The position numbers were made by a program, and so were the translations under genes. The notes beneath the pieces are model-generated. The model worked only from the letters and a program-made list of their open reading frames with translations. It was not told where the DNA came from and ran no database searches. From the NCBI GenBank assembly GCA_963796225.1, contig CAWCLK010000044.1:1-17412 (forward strand): DNA of 17,412 nucleotides. The letters run 5' to 3'. This document shows, piece by piece, positions 1 through 7,191 of the stretch; the stretch's first letter is position 1; each line of letters begins with the position of its first letter. This stretch comes from CAWCLK01 sp963796225 (GTDB lineage Bacteria > Actinomycetota > Nitriliruptoria > Nitriliruptorales > Nitriliruptoraceae).

Positions 1-170
1 TGCAGGCGGGCGTCAACCCCAAGGTGGTCTCCGAGCGGCTCGGTCACAGCTCGGTCGCCTTCACCCTGGACACCTATGCGCACGTGATGCCGGGCATGCA
101 GCCCGAGGCTGCCCAGCGCTTCGGCGACCTCGTCTGGGACGCCGAGGACGAGGACCCCGGAACGGCCTGA
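1..170 (+). CDS. Tyrosine recombinase (phage-type integrase), C-terminal fragment
   Basis: Only the last 55 codons are in the window (reading frame begins at base 3, stop TGA at 168-170). They contain the C-terminal signature of the tyrosine recombinase catalytic domain: an ERLGHSS box carrying the second conserved His, then LDTYAHV, whose Tyr is the nucleophile that attacks DNA. The distance between the two motifs is normal for phage and ICE integrases. The tail after the Tyr is acidic and short. The gene points at the 3' end of a tRNA-Gly gene 160 bases away, the usual attachment target for this family, so it is more likely the integrase of a mobile element than a XerC/XerD chromosome-resolution enzyme. 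The N-terminal DNA-binding part lies outside the window, so the specific family cannot be named. Confidence 0.88.
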   Translation, partial: QAGVNPKVVSERLGHSSVAFTLDTYAHVMPGMQPEAAQRFGDLVWDAEDEDPGTA

Positions 171-181
171 CCGCGGTCATT

Positions 182-214
182 GCCCCGCCGACGTGCCGCG
201 ACGTCGTCCGGGGC
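182..214 (+). terminator. Candidate terminator hairpin after the integrase
   Basis: Twelve bases after the integrase stop, GCCCCG (182-187) pairs with CGGGGC (209-214), and an inner CGACG/CGTCG stem (189-193 with 202-206) stacks on it across small bulges. There is no run of T after it, which is common for actinobacterial hairpin terminators. The rest of 171-331 holds no gene that I can see. It has a short perfect hairpin at 253-268 (CTGAGA/TCTCAG) and a weak CCCTG/CAGGG dyad at 307-318 that, on the minus strand, lies 13 bases past the tRNA and could help end its transcript. Confidence 0.45.
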
Positions 215-331
215 GGGCCTCCGGCTGCCGGCACATGCGCTCAGGATGCGCTCTGAGATCCGTCTCAGTGGCCTGTCCGTCGCGGGCGCCAGATCGAGAA
301 ACCGGGCCCTGAGCAGGGACGATGCGTTCGG

Positions 332-403
<72 letters not shown>

Positions 404-412
404 AGGGGCGGG

Positions 413-442
413 AGCCTACCGACGCGCTCGGTCGGGGACCAA
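413..442 (-). promoter_or_regulatory. Promoter of the tRNA-Gly gene
   Basis: On the minus strand, TTGGTC (442-437) and TAGGCT (418-413) are separated by 18 bases, a good housekeeping-sigma promoter. The -10 ends 10 bases before the mature tRNA 5' end, the normal short leader for a single tRNA gene. Confidence 0.6.
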
Positions 443-466
443 CGTCGGCCTGGGCGACGCCCGGCC

Positions 467-498
467 TACGCTCGGGCCCGTCCCCGACGCCGTGAGGG
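467..498 (+). promoter_or_regulatory. Putative -10 element and ribosome binding site of dcd
   Basis: TACGCT (467-472) fits a TANNNT -10 hexamer. No convincing -35 is visible 17-18 bases upstream, so promoter strength is unclear. GAGGG at 494-498 lies 6 bases before the GTG at 505 and supports that start. Confidence 0.35.
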
Positions 499-504
499 CC
501 GCCC

Positions 505-1077
505 GTGATCCTGTCGGACCGCACCATCCGTGCCGCCCTCGACAGCGGCCGGATCACGATCGACCCGCTGGCCGACGGGGCGATCCAGCCGTCGTCGGTG
601 GACGTGCGGCTGGACAGCCAGTTCCGCGTCTTCGCCAACCACAAGTACCCCTACATCGACGTGCGCGAGGAGCAGCCCGAGCTCACCGAGCTGGTCGAGG
701 TCGACGAGGACGAGGCCTTCGTGCTGCACCCGGGCGAGTTCGTCCTCGGCGCCACGCTGGAACGCATCGCGCTGCCCGACGACGTGGTCGCCCGGTTGGA
801 GGGCAAGTCGTCATTGGGGCGCCTCGGCCTGCTCATCCACTCGACCGCGGGCTTCATCGACTGCGGGTTCGACGGCTACGTGACCCTCGAGCTGTCCAAC
901 GTGGCGACGCTGCCGATCAAGATGTATCCCGGGATGAAGATCGGGCAGTTCGCCTTCTTCCAGCTCGACCAGGCCTCCGAGCACCCTTACGGCTCGAAGG
1001 CCACGGGGTCGAAGTACCAGGGCCAGCGCGGTCCCACCGCCTCGCGCAGCCACCTCAACTTCGTGGACCCGGCCTGA
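505..1077 (+). CDS. dcd: dCTP deaminase, probably bifunctional (dUMP-forming)
   Basis: 190 aa, the normal size for Dcd. It deaminates dCTP to dUTP for thymidylate synthesis. Family motifs are all present: the N-terminal ILSD and QPSSVDVRLD (residues 2-37), HPGEFVLG (75-82), GKSSLGRLG (100-108, nucleotide binding) and the VTLELSN strand with the catalytic Glu129. The C-terminal segment from SKYQGQRGPT (169-178) closes over the triphosphate. The sequence around GKSSLGRLGLL and HSTAGFID matches what I remember of the Mycobacterium tuberculosis enzyme, a bifunctional dCTP deaminase/dUTPase releasing dUMP, more than the monofunctional E. coli form. Bifunctionality is therefore inferred, not shown. 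The start is GTG at 505, supported by GAGGG six bases upstream. It is a single-gene unit followed by a hairpin terminator. Confidence 0.96.
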   Translation: MILSDRTIRAALDSGRITIDPLADGAIQPSSVDVRLDSQFRVFANHKYPYIDVREEQPELTELVEVDEDEAFVLHPGEFVLGATLERIALPDDVVARLEGKSSLGRLGLLIHSTAGFIDCGFDGYVTLELSNVATLPIKMYPGMKIGQFAFFQLDQASEHPYGSKATGSKYQGQRGPTASRSHLNFVDPA

Positions 1078-1093
1078 GGCGTCGCTCGCGAGG

Positions 1094-1124
1094 CGCTCAT
1101 GCACGGTCGGCCTGTGCATGAGCG
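1094..1124 (+). terminator. Hairpin terminator of dcd
   Basis: A perfect 11-bp inverted repeat, CGCTCATGCAC (1094-1104) and GTGCATGAGCG (1114-1124), with a 9-base loop begins 17 bases after the dcd stop. There is no T-tract, so it is either a GC-type intrinsic terminator or a transcript-end stabilising hairpin. Confidence 0.65.
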
Positions 1125-1132
1125 GCGCGCGG

Positions 1133-1177
1133 CTGTCCACAGCTGTGGGTGATGTTGTGGATGTTGTGGATGTTGCT
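1133..1177 (+). repeat. Cluster of DnaA-box-like sites including a 9-bp tandem repeat
   Basis: CTGTCCACA (1133-1141) fits the actinobacterial DnaA box pattern, whose strong form is TTGTCCACA. On the opposite strand follow TCACCCACA (1152-1144) and two copies of ACATCCACA (1164-1156 and 1173-1165). The last two sit in a tandem array of the 9-mer GATGTTGTG (1151-1159 and 1160-1168, with an imperfect third copy at 1169-1177). Only the first is a full match; the others differ at one position or more. No gene overlaps it. Confidence 0.35.
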
Positions 1178-1178
1178 C

Positions 1179-1208
1179 CTGTTCAAATGGAGGCGGGTGG
1201 GCTAGACT
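1179..1208 (+). promoter_or_regulatory. Candidate promoter of the LAATG surface protein
   Basis: CTGTTC (1179-1184), then 18 bases, then TAGACT (1203-1208). The -10 fits TANNNT well and the -35 is weak but shares CTG with two other promoters in the window. Transcription would begin near 1214 and give a leader of about 245 bases. Confidence 0.4.
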
Positions 1209-1213
1209 CGGTC

Positions 1214-1460
1214 TGGTCATCGAGGACCATTGCATCGTCGGTGCCGAGCACGTACAACTATCCGTAGTTTCACGACTACCAGTCGTGAGTCCACCTCGGG
1301 TGAGGCGCGAGCCGAACCCCGGGAGGCTGTGAACCTCGGCCGGGCCATCCGGTCGCCTGGGGCCCCGCGCCCCACCCGCCGAGGGGAGCCAGTGGCGAGC
1401 CCGCCCCGTGACGACCATCCGGTCGCGAGGGGGTGGGTCGACCACAAGGACTCGGGAACC
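1214..1460 (+). other. Long hairpin-rich 5' leader, no gene
   Basis: This is most of the 383-base stretch (1078-1460) without a gene. It can form consecutive small hairpins: TGGTC/GACCA (1214-1229), AACTA/TAGTT (1256-1269) and a perfect 8-bp TCACGACT/AGTCGTGA with a 3-base loop (1270-1288). GC-rich pairing continues through 1300-1400. The 12-mer CCATCCGGTCGC occurs twice (1345-1356 and 1415-1426). The reading frame of the next gene stays open back to 1230, but that part has no ribosome binding site, encodes Arg/Pro-rich sequence and precedes a clear signal peptide, so I read it as untranslated. I could not fit it to a riboswitch class. AAGGA at 1446-1450 may serve as the ribosome binding site for the ATG at 1461. 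Confidence 0.35.
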
Positions 1461-2108
1461 ATGCGTCGAGGACTCGTCGCCGCCGCGGTGGGGCTGCTGC
1501 TGTGCCTGCCGTCGGCCGCCTTCGCGCAGGAGGCTTCCTCCGACACGTCGGGTGTGGGGGAGGCGTCGTCGGTCGAACGTGACCCGGCGCAGTCGGCCGA
1601 GACCGGCCAGGACGAGGTCGGCATCGGCGACTCCGACGCCGTCGAGTGCCACGGCACCGTCACCGCCTCCGTGGTCGACCTCGACGGGGCGAGCGTGGAC
1701 GGGGCGGTCCTGACCGTCGCCGGCGAGCGGCTGACCGGCTCGGGCTCGGTGGAGTCGACGTGCGGCGAGGTCGCTGCGACCCTGCTGGCGGCCCCCGACG
1801 GGTACGCGCCCGCCGGTCCGACGACCCTGAACGTCCAGGTGCGCCGGACGGCGACGTCCGCCGTGACCTTCACGGTGGACCCGGTCGAGGTGCTCGGGGT
1901 CCAGTTCGAGCAGCCCGCCGAGGCCCCGGCCGCCCCGGCGGCCCCGCAGGTCCAGGACCAGGCCGACGCCGCCCCGGCCGAGCTCGCCGCGACCGGACCC
2001 GAGGACGCCCCCACGCTGCTGCTCCTGGCGCTGGTCTGCGGCCTGCTCGGCACCGTGCTGCTGGCGGCTGCGCCCGCGCCGGCACGACGCCCCACCTCCC
2101 GCACCTGA
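1461..2108 (+). CDS. Secreted protein with LAATG sortase sorting signal, function unknown
   Basis: 215 aa. The start ATG at 1461 is chosen because a classical signal peptide follows: MRRG, a hydrophobic core and a likely cut after AFA (about residue 22). The mature part opens with an acidic, Ser/Glu/Asp-rich spacer. A roughly 80-residue segment with regular beta character follows (about 55-145), holding the only two Cys (in VECHG and ESTCGE), which could form one disulfide. It has the look of a small carboxypeptidase-regulatory or Cna-B-like sandwich. An Ala/Pro-rich linker then leads to LAATG, a hydrophobic span and an Arg-containing tail. LAXTG is the preferred signal of class E sortases of actinobacteria, so the protein is probably linked to the cell wall. 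I recognise no enzyme motif. The gene stands alone behind a long leader. Confidence 0.82.
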   Translation: MRRGLVAAAVGLLLCLPSAAFAQEASSDTSGVGEASSVERDPAQSAETGQDEVGIGDSDAVECHGTVTASVVDLDGASVDGAVLTVAGERLTGSGSVESTCGEVAATLLAAPDGYAPAGPTTLNVQVRRTATSAVTFTVDPVEVLGVQFEQPAEAPAAPAAPQVQDQADAAPAELAATGPEDAPTLLLLALVCGLLGTVLLAAAPAPARRPTSRT

Positions 2109-2185
2109 CCGGACGCGAGGTCCGCGGACGGACGGCCGGCGACACCCCGTGACGCTTGGTTACGGTGCTGGATGCCCACCGGACC

Positions 2186-2941
2186 GTGAGCCAATTCGTG
2201 ACCGATCTGGACCTGACCCGCTACGACGCCGTGCTGTTCGACCTCGACGGTGTGCTGACCGACACCGCATCGCTGCACGCCGCCGCGTGGAAGGACATGT
2301 TCGACGAGTTCCTGAAGCGCTGGAGCCGCGAGCACGGCCACCCCTTCACGCCCTTCCGCATCGACCCCGACTACCTGCAGTACGTCGACGGCAAGCCACG
2401 CTTCGAGGGTGTGGCCAGCTTCCTCGAGTCGCGCCGGATCGTGCTGCCCGAGGGCGAGGCCGGGGACGCGCCCACGGCGGACACCATCCACGGGCTCGGG
2501 ACGCGCAAGAACGAGCTGGTGCTGCGCCTGATCGAGGAGGAGGGCGTGACGTCCTTCGAGGGGTCGATCCGGTTCGTCCGGCACGTCCGTGACGCCGGCC
2601 TGAAGACCGCGGTCGTGTCGTCGTCCAGGAACGCCGGTCCGGTGCTGGCCGCCGCCGACCTGAACGAGCTGTTCGACGATCGGGTCGACGGACTGGTCGC
2701 CGACGAGCTCAACCTGCCCGGCAAGCCGTCACCCGACACCTTCCTCGAGGCCGCACGCCGCCTCGGGACCACCGCGGCCCGTGCCGTGGTCGTGGAGGAC
2801 GCCGTGGTCGGCGTCGAGGCCGGACGCCTCGGCGGCTTCGGCTTCGTCATCGGCGTGGACCGCGAGGGGGACTCCGACCGCCTGTTGGAGCACGGTGCCG
2901 ACGTCGTCGTCGACGACCTCGGCGAGCTCGTGCCTGCCTGA
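2186..2941 (+). CDS. HAD-family beta-phosphoglucomutase-like protein
   Basis: 251 aa from GTG at 2186. In-frame GTG 2165 and TTG 2156 are alternatives; none has a strong ribosome binding site, so the start is uncertain. HAD motifs are intact: FDLDGVLTDTA with nucleophile Asp19 and acid/base Asp21, VVSSS (about 143-147) as motif II, Lys180 in PGKPSP as motif III, and VEDAVVGVEAG with Glu204/Asp205 binding Mg2+. A helical cap lies between motifs I and II. This is the beta-phosphoglucomutase subgroup, which turns beta-glucose 1-phosphate into glucose 6-phosphate. It strongly resembles what I remember of M. tuberculosis Rv3400. The GH65 phosphorylase gene starts 36 bases downstream on the same strand, exactly the partner that would supply beta-glucose 1-phosphate. 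Co-transcription is very likely. The substrate is inferred from this pairing. Confidence 0.9.
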   Translation: MSQFVTDLDLTRYDAVLFDLDGVLTDTASLHAAAWKDMFDEFLKRWSREHGHPFTPFRIDPDYLQYVDGKPRFEGVASFLESRRIVLPEGEAGDAPTADTIHGLGTRKNELVLRLIEEEGVTSFEGSIRFVRHVRDAGLKTAVVSSSRNAGPVLAAADLNELFDDRVDGLVADELNLPGKPSPDTFLEAARRLGTTAARAVVVEDAVVGVEAGRLGGFGFVIGVDREGDSDRLLEHGADVVVDDLGELVPA

Positions 2942-2977
2942 CCCCACCACCCGCACCGTCTCAGGGGGCCCTGACCC

Positions 2978-5380
2978 ATGCTCCATCGCGAGATCGTCGG
3001 CCTGCCCACCACCGTCTATCCCATCGACGAGTGGGCCCTGGTCGAGACCGCCTTCGAGGAGGACTACCTCGCGCGGGCCGAGACCATCTTCGCCCTGGCC
3101 AACGGCTATGTCGGAATCCGCGGGTGCGCCGACGAGGGGCGGCCGTACTTCGACCGCGGCAGCTACATCAACGGCTTCCACGAGACCTGGCCGATCCACC
3201 ACGCCGAGGAGGCCTATGGGTTCGCCAAGGTCGGCCAGACCCTCGTGCCGGTGCCCGACGCGCGACGGTTCCACCTCTACATCGACGACGAACCGCTGCA
3301 CCTGCCGGTCGCGGACCTCGAGCACTACGAGCGCCGGCTGGACTTCCGCGACGGGCAGCTGCGCCGCGAGGTCCTCTGGCGCACGCCGTCCGGCAAGCTC
3401 GTCAAGGTCACGTCGACCCGGCTCGTGTCGATGCAGCACCGCCACCTCATCGGCATCCGCTACGAGGTGACGATGCTCGAGGGCGACGCCCCGGTGGTCA
3501 TCTCCAGCCAGCTGCGCCACGAGCTCTCCGGCGGCTCGGGCAGCGCCGACACCTTCGACCCGCGCCAGGCGCGCAACCTCGGCGACGTGCTCAAGGGGGT
3601 GCACCAGCACTGCCAGGACCGGCGCGCGACGCTCGAGTACCGGGTCGCCGAGTCCGGCATGACCCTGGCGTGCGCGATCGACCACGAGGTGACGGTGTCG
3701 GTCCCCGGCGCCGACGGTCCGTGGCCACCCTTCGACCCTGAGCTCTCTCAACCGTTCGACGAGCACTGCGAGGTCGACGCCGAACGCGGCAAGCTCGTGG
3801 TCACCCTCGACGCCCCCGAGGGGACCTCGATCCGCATCGACAAGTTCGCGACCTACCACACCTCGCGGTCCGTCTCGACCGGGCAGCTGTCCGACCGCTG
3901 CGCGCGGACGCTGGACCGGGCGATGCGGGAGGGCTTCGACGCCCTCGCCGACGCGCAGCGGGCCCGGTTCGACGAGATGTGGACCACCAGCGACGTGGTG
4001 ATCGAGGGCAACCCGGTCGTCCAGCAGGCGGTGCGCTGGTCCATCTTCCAGCTGCTGCAGGCCACGGCCCGGGCCGAGACCACCGGGGTGCCCGCCAAGG
4101 GCCTGACCGGGTCGGGCTACGAGGGGCACTACTTCTGGGACACCGAGATCTACGTCATGCCGTTCCTGACGTACACGATGCCCCACGTGGCCCGCAGTCT
4201 GCTGCGGTTCCGGCACGGCATGCTCGACGCGGCACGGCGACGGGCCGCCGAGGTCAACCAGCGCGGGGCGCTGTACCCGTGGCGCACGATCAACGGCGAG
4301 GAGGCCTCGGCCTACTACGAGGCCGGCACGGCCCAGTACCACATCAACGCCGACATCATGTACGCCCTCAAGCAGTACGTCGACGTCACCGGCGACGGCC
4401 CGTTCCTGCACCGGTACGGGGCGGAGATGCTCGTCGAGACCGCGCGGCTGTGGGCCGACCTCGGCTTCTTCGACGGCGACGTCTTCCACATCTTCGGCGT
4501 GACCGGCCCGGACGAGTACACGACGCTGGTCAACGACAACGCCTACACCAACCTCATGGCACGGCGGAACCTGCGGTACGCCGCCACGGTGGTCGGCCAC
4601 CTCCAACGCACCGACCCGGACGGGTACGCGCGGCTCGCCCACGCCACCCGTGTCACCCCCGACGAGGTCGACGTGTGGCGCCGCGCCGCCGACGGGATGC
4701 ACATCCCGTACGACGAGGAGCTCGGCATCACGCCGCAGGACGCCAACTTCCTCGAGAAGGCGATCTGGGACTTCGAGCACACGCCCCGCGACCGCTACCC
4801 GCTGCTGCTGCACTTCCACCCGCTGGTCATCTACCGGTTCCAGGTGCTCAAGCAGGCCGACATCGTGCTGGCCATGTTCCTGCTGGGCGACGAGTTCACC
4901 CCCGAGCTCAAGCAACGCAACTTCGACTACTACGACCCGCTGACCACCGGCGACTCCAGCCTGTCCACGTCGATCCAGTCGGTCGTGGCCGCCGAGCTCG
5001 GCGACAGCGCGAAGGCCATCGAGTACTTCCGCTACGGGCTGTTCATGGATCTGGCCGACGTGGCCGGCAACGTCGCCGACGGCGTGCACGTGGCCGCGGC
5101 GGGCGGTGTGTGGCTCTCGCTCGTGTACGGCTTCGGCGGGATGCGTGACGACAACACCGGACGCGTGTCGTTCTCGCCCCACCTGCCCGGTGGCTGGGAC
5201 CGGCTCTGCTTCGCGGTGACCGTCCGGGGCAAGCGCCTGCGCGTCGACATCACCCGCTTCGAGGTGACCTACACCTACGAGGCGGGCGAGGGGCCCTTCG
5301 AGCTGCTGCACCGCGGCGAGCTCATCGAGCTCACCGTGGGGGCCACGGCCACACGCGCCCTGACGGTCCCCGCGGCCTGA
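2978..5380 (+). CDS. Glycoside hydrolase family 65 disaccharide phosphorylase
   Basis: 800 aa, the usual size for GH65 trehalose, maltose, kojibiose and nigerose phosphorylases. These inverting enzymes use phosphate to split an alpha-glucoside into beta-glucose 1-phosphate and a sugar. An N-terminal beta-sandwich (about 1-270) leads into an (alpha/alpha)6 barrel and a small C-terminal sheet. Family motifs seen: FALANGYVGIRG near the start, GYEGHYFWDTEIY (380-392) lining the active site, GVTGPDEYT with the general-acid Glu513, and DGVHVAAAGGVW with the following LSLVYGFGG in the phosphate-site region. No signal peptide is present, so it acts in the cytoplasm. The ATG at 2978 follows a purine-rich CAGGGGG. 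It strongly resembles M. tuberculosis Rv3401, and the upstream HAD gene matches its partner. Which disaccharide it uses cannot be told from sequence alone. It ends 6 bases from a convergent gene. Confidence 0.93.
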   Translation: MLHREIVGLPTTVYPIDEWALVETAFEEDYLARAETIFALANGYVGIRGCADEGRPYFDRGSYINGFHETWPIHHAEEAYGFAKVGQTLVPVPDARRFHLYIDDEPLHLPVADLEHYERRLDFRDGQLRREVLWRTPSGKLVKVTSTRLVSMQHRHLIGIRYEVTMLEGDAPVVISSQLRHELSGGSGSADTFDPRQARNLGDVLKGVHQHCQDRRATLEYRVAESGMTLACAIDHEVTVSVPGADGPWPPFDPELSQPFDEHCEVDAERGKLVVTLDAPEGTSIRIDKFATYHTSRSVSTGQLSDRCARTLDRAMREGFDALADAQRARFDEMWTTSDVVIEGNPVVQQAVRWSIFQLLQATARAETTGVPAKGLTGSGYEGHYFWDTEIYVMPFLTYTMPHVARSLLRFRHGMLDAARRRAAEVNQRGALYPWRTINGEEASAYYEAGTAQYHINADIMYALKQYVDVTGDGPFLHRYGAEMLVETARLWADLGFFDGDVFHIFGVTGPDEYTTLVNDNAYTNLMARRNLRYAATVVGHLQRTDPDGYARLAHATRVTPDEVDVWRRAADGMHIPYDEELGITPQDANFLEKAIWDFEHTPRDRYPLLLHFHPLVIYRFQVLKQADIVLAMFLLGDEFTPELKQRNFDYYDPLTTGDSSLSTSIQSVVAAELGDSAKAIEYFRYGLFMDLADVAGNVADGVHVAAAGGVWLSLVYGFGGMRDDNTGRVSFSPHLPGGWDRLCFAVTVRGKRLRVDITRFEVTYTYEAGEGPFELLHRGELIELTVGATATRALTVPAA

Positions 5381-5386
5381 CCGGCA

Positions 5387-6259
5387 TCAGCGGCGCGCGA
5401 CGACCAGGCGCTCGGCGGCGAAGGGGTCGGTCAGCGGGGACCGCCCCGCCGCCCGGGCCCAGTCGGCCGGGCCGGTCACCTCCACGTCGCGGAAGCCGGC
5501 GTCCTCGAGCAGGGCCGTGGCGTCGTCGTCGTCGAACGTGCTGCGCAGCGGTTCGCCGATGCCGGCGAACAGGCCGCGAGCGGCGGGGCTGAGCAGCCGG
5601 CTGACCGGGCCGCTGCCGATCAGCTCGGGGCGCGCCACGGTCATGGCGAGGTGGCTGCCGTCGGCCGAGAGGTCCGCGACGGCCGCCACGGTGGTGCGCA
5701 CGGCGTCGGCCGGCAGGTACGGGGCGACGGCCTCCCACAGCCAGAGGGTGGGCGTGCTGCGGTCGTGGCCGGTGGACGACAGCGCGTGCGCGAGCGTGTC
5801 CTCGGAGAGGTCGGACGCGGCGAACACCACGGGCGTGACCGGCGTCAGCCCGTCGAGGCGACGTTGCTTGACCGCCTGGGTGGCGGGCAGGTCGACCTCG
5901 ACGACGTGGCAGCCGGCGAGCTCGGGCAGGCGCCAGGCGCGGGTGTCGTAGCCGGCACCGAGCACGACCATCTGCCGGCACCCGTCCTCCAGCGCCCCGC
6001 GGGTGGCCCGGTCGACGGCGTCCATGCGCAGTGCGGCGTGGCCGGCCAGGCCGGCGGTGAGGGTGTTGACCACGGTCTCGCCGGTCGGGGACGCCTCGAT
6101 GGTGGCGCGCAGTGCGTGCACCAACCGCCGGCGGCCGTCGCTGAGCACGCGGTGGGCGATCGGGTCGTGCAGGTCGCGCAGCCCGATCGCGCGCCCCGCG
6201 GCGATGGCCTGGGCCGTCCGGGACGGTCCCCCGCGTCGTCGCCCCGGCGGGGGCGTCAC
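5387..6259 (-). CDS. PPM/LCMT-type SAM-dependent methyltransferase
   Basis: 290 aa. The SAM-binding motif I is MVVLGAGYDTRAWRL (97-111), the typical form in the leucine carboxyl methyltransferase-like family (TIGR00027 type) that is expanded in actinobacteria. Acidic Glu121 in VVEVDLP would hold the ribose, and PTLWLWEAVAPYLP takes the place of the usual EG-x-x-YL motif. Arg/Gly-rich residues precede the core. No membrane span or signal peptide is visible. The GTG start (6259-6257) overlaps the stop of the transporter gene upstream by 4 bases (GTGA), so translation is coupled. It is the last gene of the sulfatase-transporter operon. The family acts on small molecules or carboxyl groups, but the target is unknown. 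Its stop lies 6 bases from the convergent GH65 stop, with no room for a separate terminator. Confidence 0.88.
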   Translation of the reverse strand: MTPPPGRRRGGPSRTAQAIAAGRAIGLRDLHDPIAHRVLSDGRRRLVHALRATIEASPTGETVVNTLTAGLAGHAALRMDAVDRATRGALEDGCRQMVVLGAGYDTRAWRLPELAGCHVVEVDLPATQAVKQRRLDGLTPVTPVVFAASDLSEDTLAHALSSTGHDRSTPTLWLWEAVAPYLPADAVRTTVAAVADLSADGSHLAMTVARPELIGSGPVSRLLSPAARGLFAGIGEPLRSTFDDDDATALLEDAGFRDVEVTGPADWARAAGRSPLTDPFAAERLVVARR

Positions 6260-7191
6260 GCGGTGTCCGCGGCGGCGGTCGCGAACAGGGAACGGCCGCG
6301 CCAGAGACGGGCGAGGGCGAGACCGGTGACCATGTGCCAGAGACCCCAGGTGGCGGCGACGAGGGCAGCGGCACCGAGGTCGCCGAAGAACTGCAGCGCG
6401 AGCGTCAGGGCGAGGGCGGAGTTCTGGATCCCGACCTCGATGCTGACGGCGCGCCGGTCCCGGACCGGCAGCCGGAGGGCCGCCGCCGCACCGTATCCGA
6501 GGGCCAGTGCCCCGGCGTTGACGACCACGACCACGAGGAGGGTGGCCCGCAGGGTGGTGACCGCTCGGCCGAGGTTGGCTGCCCCGGCGCCGACGATCAG
6601 CGTCAGCAGCCCCGCCACGGCCAGCACGCGCATGGGGCGGCGCAGCCGGTCCGCCGCCGCGGGGCGGTGGCGTGCCACCAGCACGCCGGTCAGGACCGGC
6701 AGGCCCATCACCAGCAGCAGCGCGACGGTGAGCTCGACCGGGTCGAGGCGCACGCCGAGCTCGTCGAGCGCGGGGACGCGCGACCCCCAGAAGGCCAGGT
6801 TCGCCGGGGTGGCGACCAGCGCGAGGAAGGTCGACACCGTGGTCATCGCGATCGACAGGGACACGTTGGCGTCGGCGAGGTGGGTGATGACGTTGCTGAC
6901 GGTGCCGCCCGGGCAGGCGCAGACGAGGAGCACGCCCAGCGCGACGGCTGGCTCCGGCGCCAGCAGGCGGACGGCCACGAAGGCCAGGGCGGGCAGCAGG
7001 AGGAACTGGGTGACCAGCCCCACCGCCGGGCCGCGCGGGGCACGCAGCGTGCGCCGGAACTCGGACAGGTCGAGGTCCAGGCCGACCCCGAACATGATCA
7101 CCGCGAGGATCGCGTTGACCGCGACCACGCCGTAGGTCGGCAGGGTCAGCGACAGCTCGTCCGCGGTCGCCGCCAGCACGACCTCAGTCAT
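6256..7191 (-). CDS. BASS-family (bile acid:sodium symporter-like) transporter
   Basis: 311 aa, nearly all hydrophobic, with about nine to ten membrane spans. The family hallmark lies in the stretch CACPGGTVSNVITHLADANV with following LSIAMTTVST and ATP near the crossover helices, where BASS proteins bind sodium. A second conserved patch near the C-terminus, VGIQNSALALTL, matches the paired Glu/Gln-rich site of the second repeat. The family imports organic anions such as bile acids, pyruvate or pantoate with sodium. The start ATG at 7191 lies inside the end of the sulfatase gene (8-base overlap), so it is translated with it. The reading frame continues upstream to 7470, but that part is Arg/Ser/Pro-rich and lies wholly inside the sulfatase, so I reject it. 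The substrate is inferred to be a sulfated or related organic anion. Confidence 0.88.
   Translation of the reverse strand: MTEVVLAATADELSLTLPTYGVVAVNAILAVIMFGVGLDLDLSEFRRTLRAPRGPAVGLVTQFLLLPALAFVAVRLLAPEPAVALGVLLVCACPGGTVSNVITHLADANVSLSIAMTTVSTFLALVATPANLAFWGSRVPALDELGVRLDPVELTVALLLVMGLPVLTGVLVARHRPAAADRLRRPMRVLAVAGLLTLIVGAGAANLGRAVTTLRATLLVVVVVNAGALALGYGAAAALRLPVRDRRAVSIEVGIQNSALALTLALQFFGDLGAAALVAATWGLWHMVTGLALARLWRGRSLFATAAADTA

Noticed and set aside
1214..1460. Cyclic di-AMP (ydaO/yuaA) riboswitch in the leader
   Set aside because: Some fragments look similar (GTGAGTCC, CCGAACCC, AACCTCGG), but the conserved GGTGAATC and CAGCTAACC cores are missing and spacing is off. Kept only as an unassigned structured leader.
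1230..1460. Longer version of the LAATG protein from an upstream start
   Set aside because: The extra 77 residues are Arg/Pro-rich, have no ribosome site and would bury the signal peptide.
2729..5311. Very long open frame on the minus strand opposite the HAD and GH65 genes
   Set aside because: It is Val/Arg/Gly/Leu/His-rich with no domain. The opposite strand encodes intact HAD and GH65 proteins with all catalytic motifs, and such frames stay open because of high GC.
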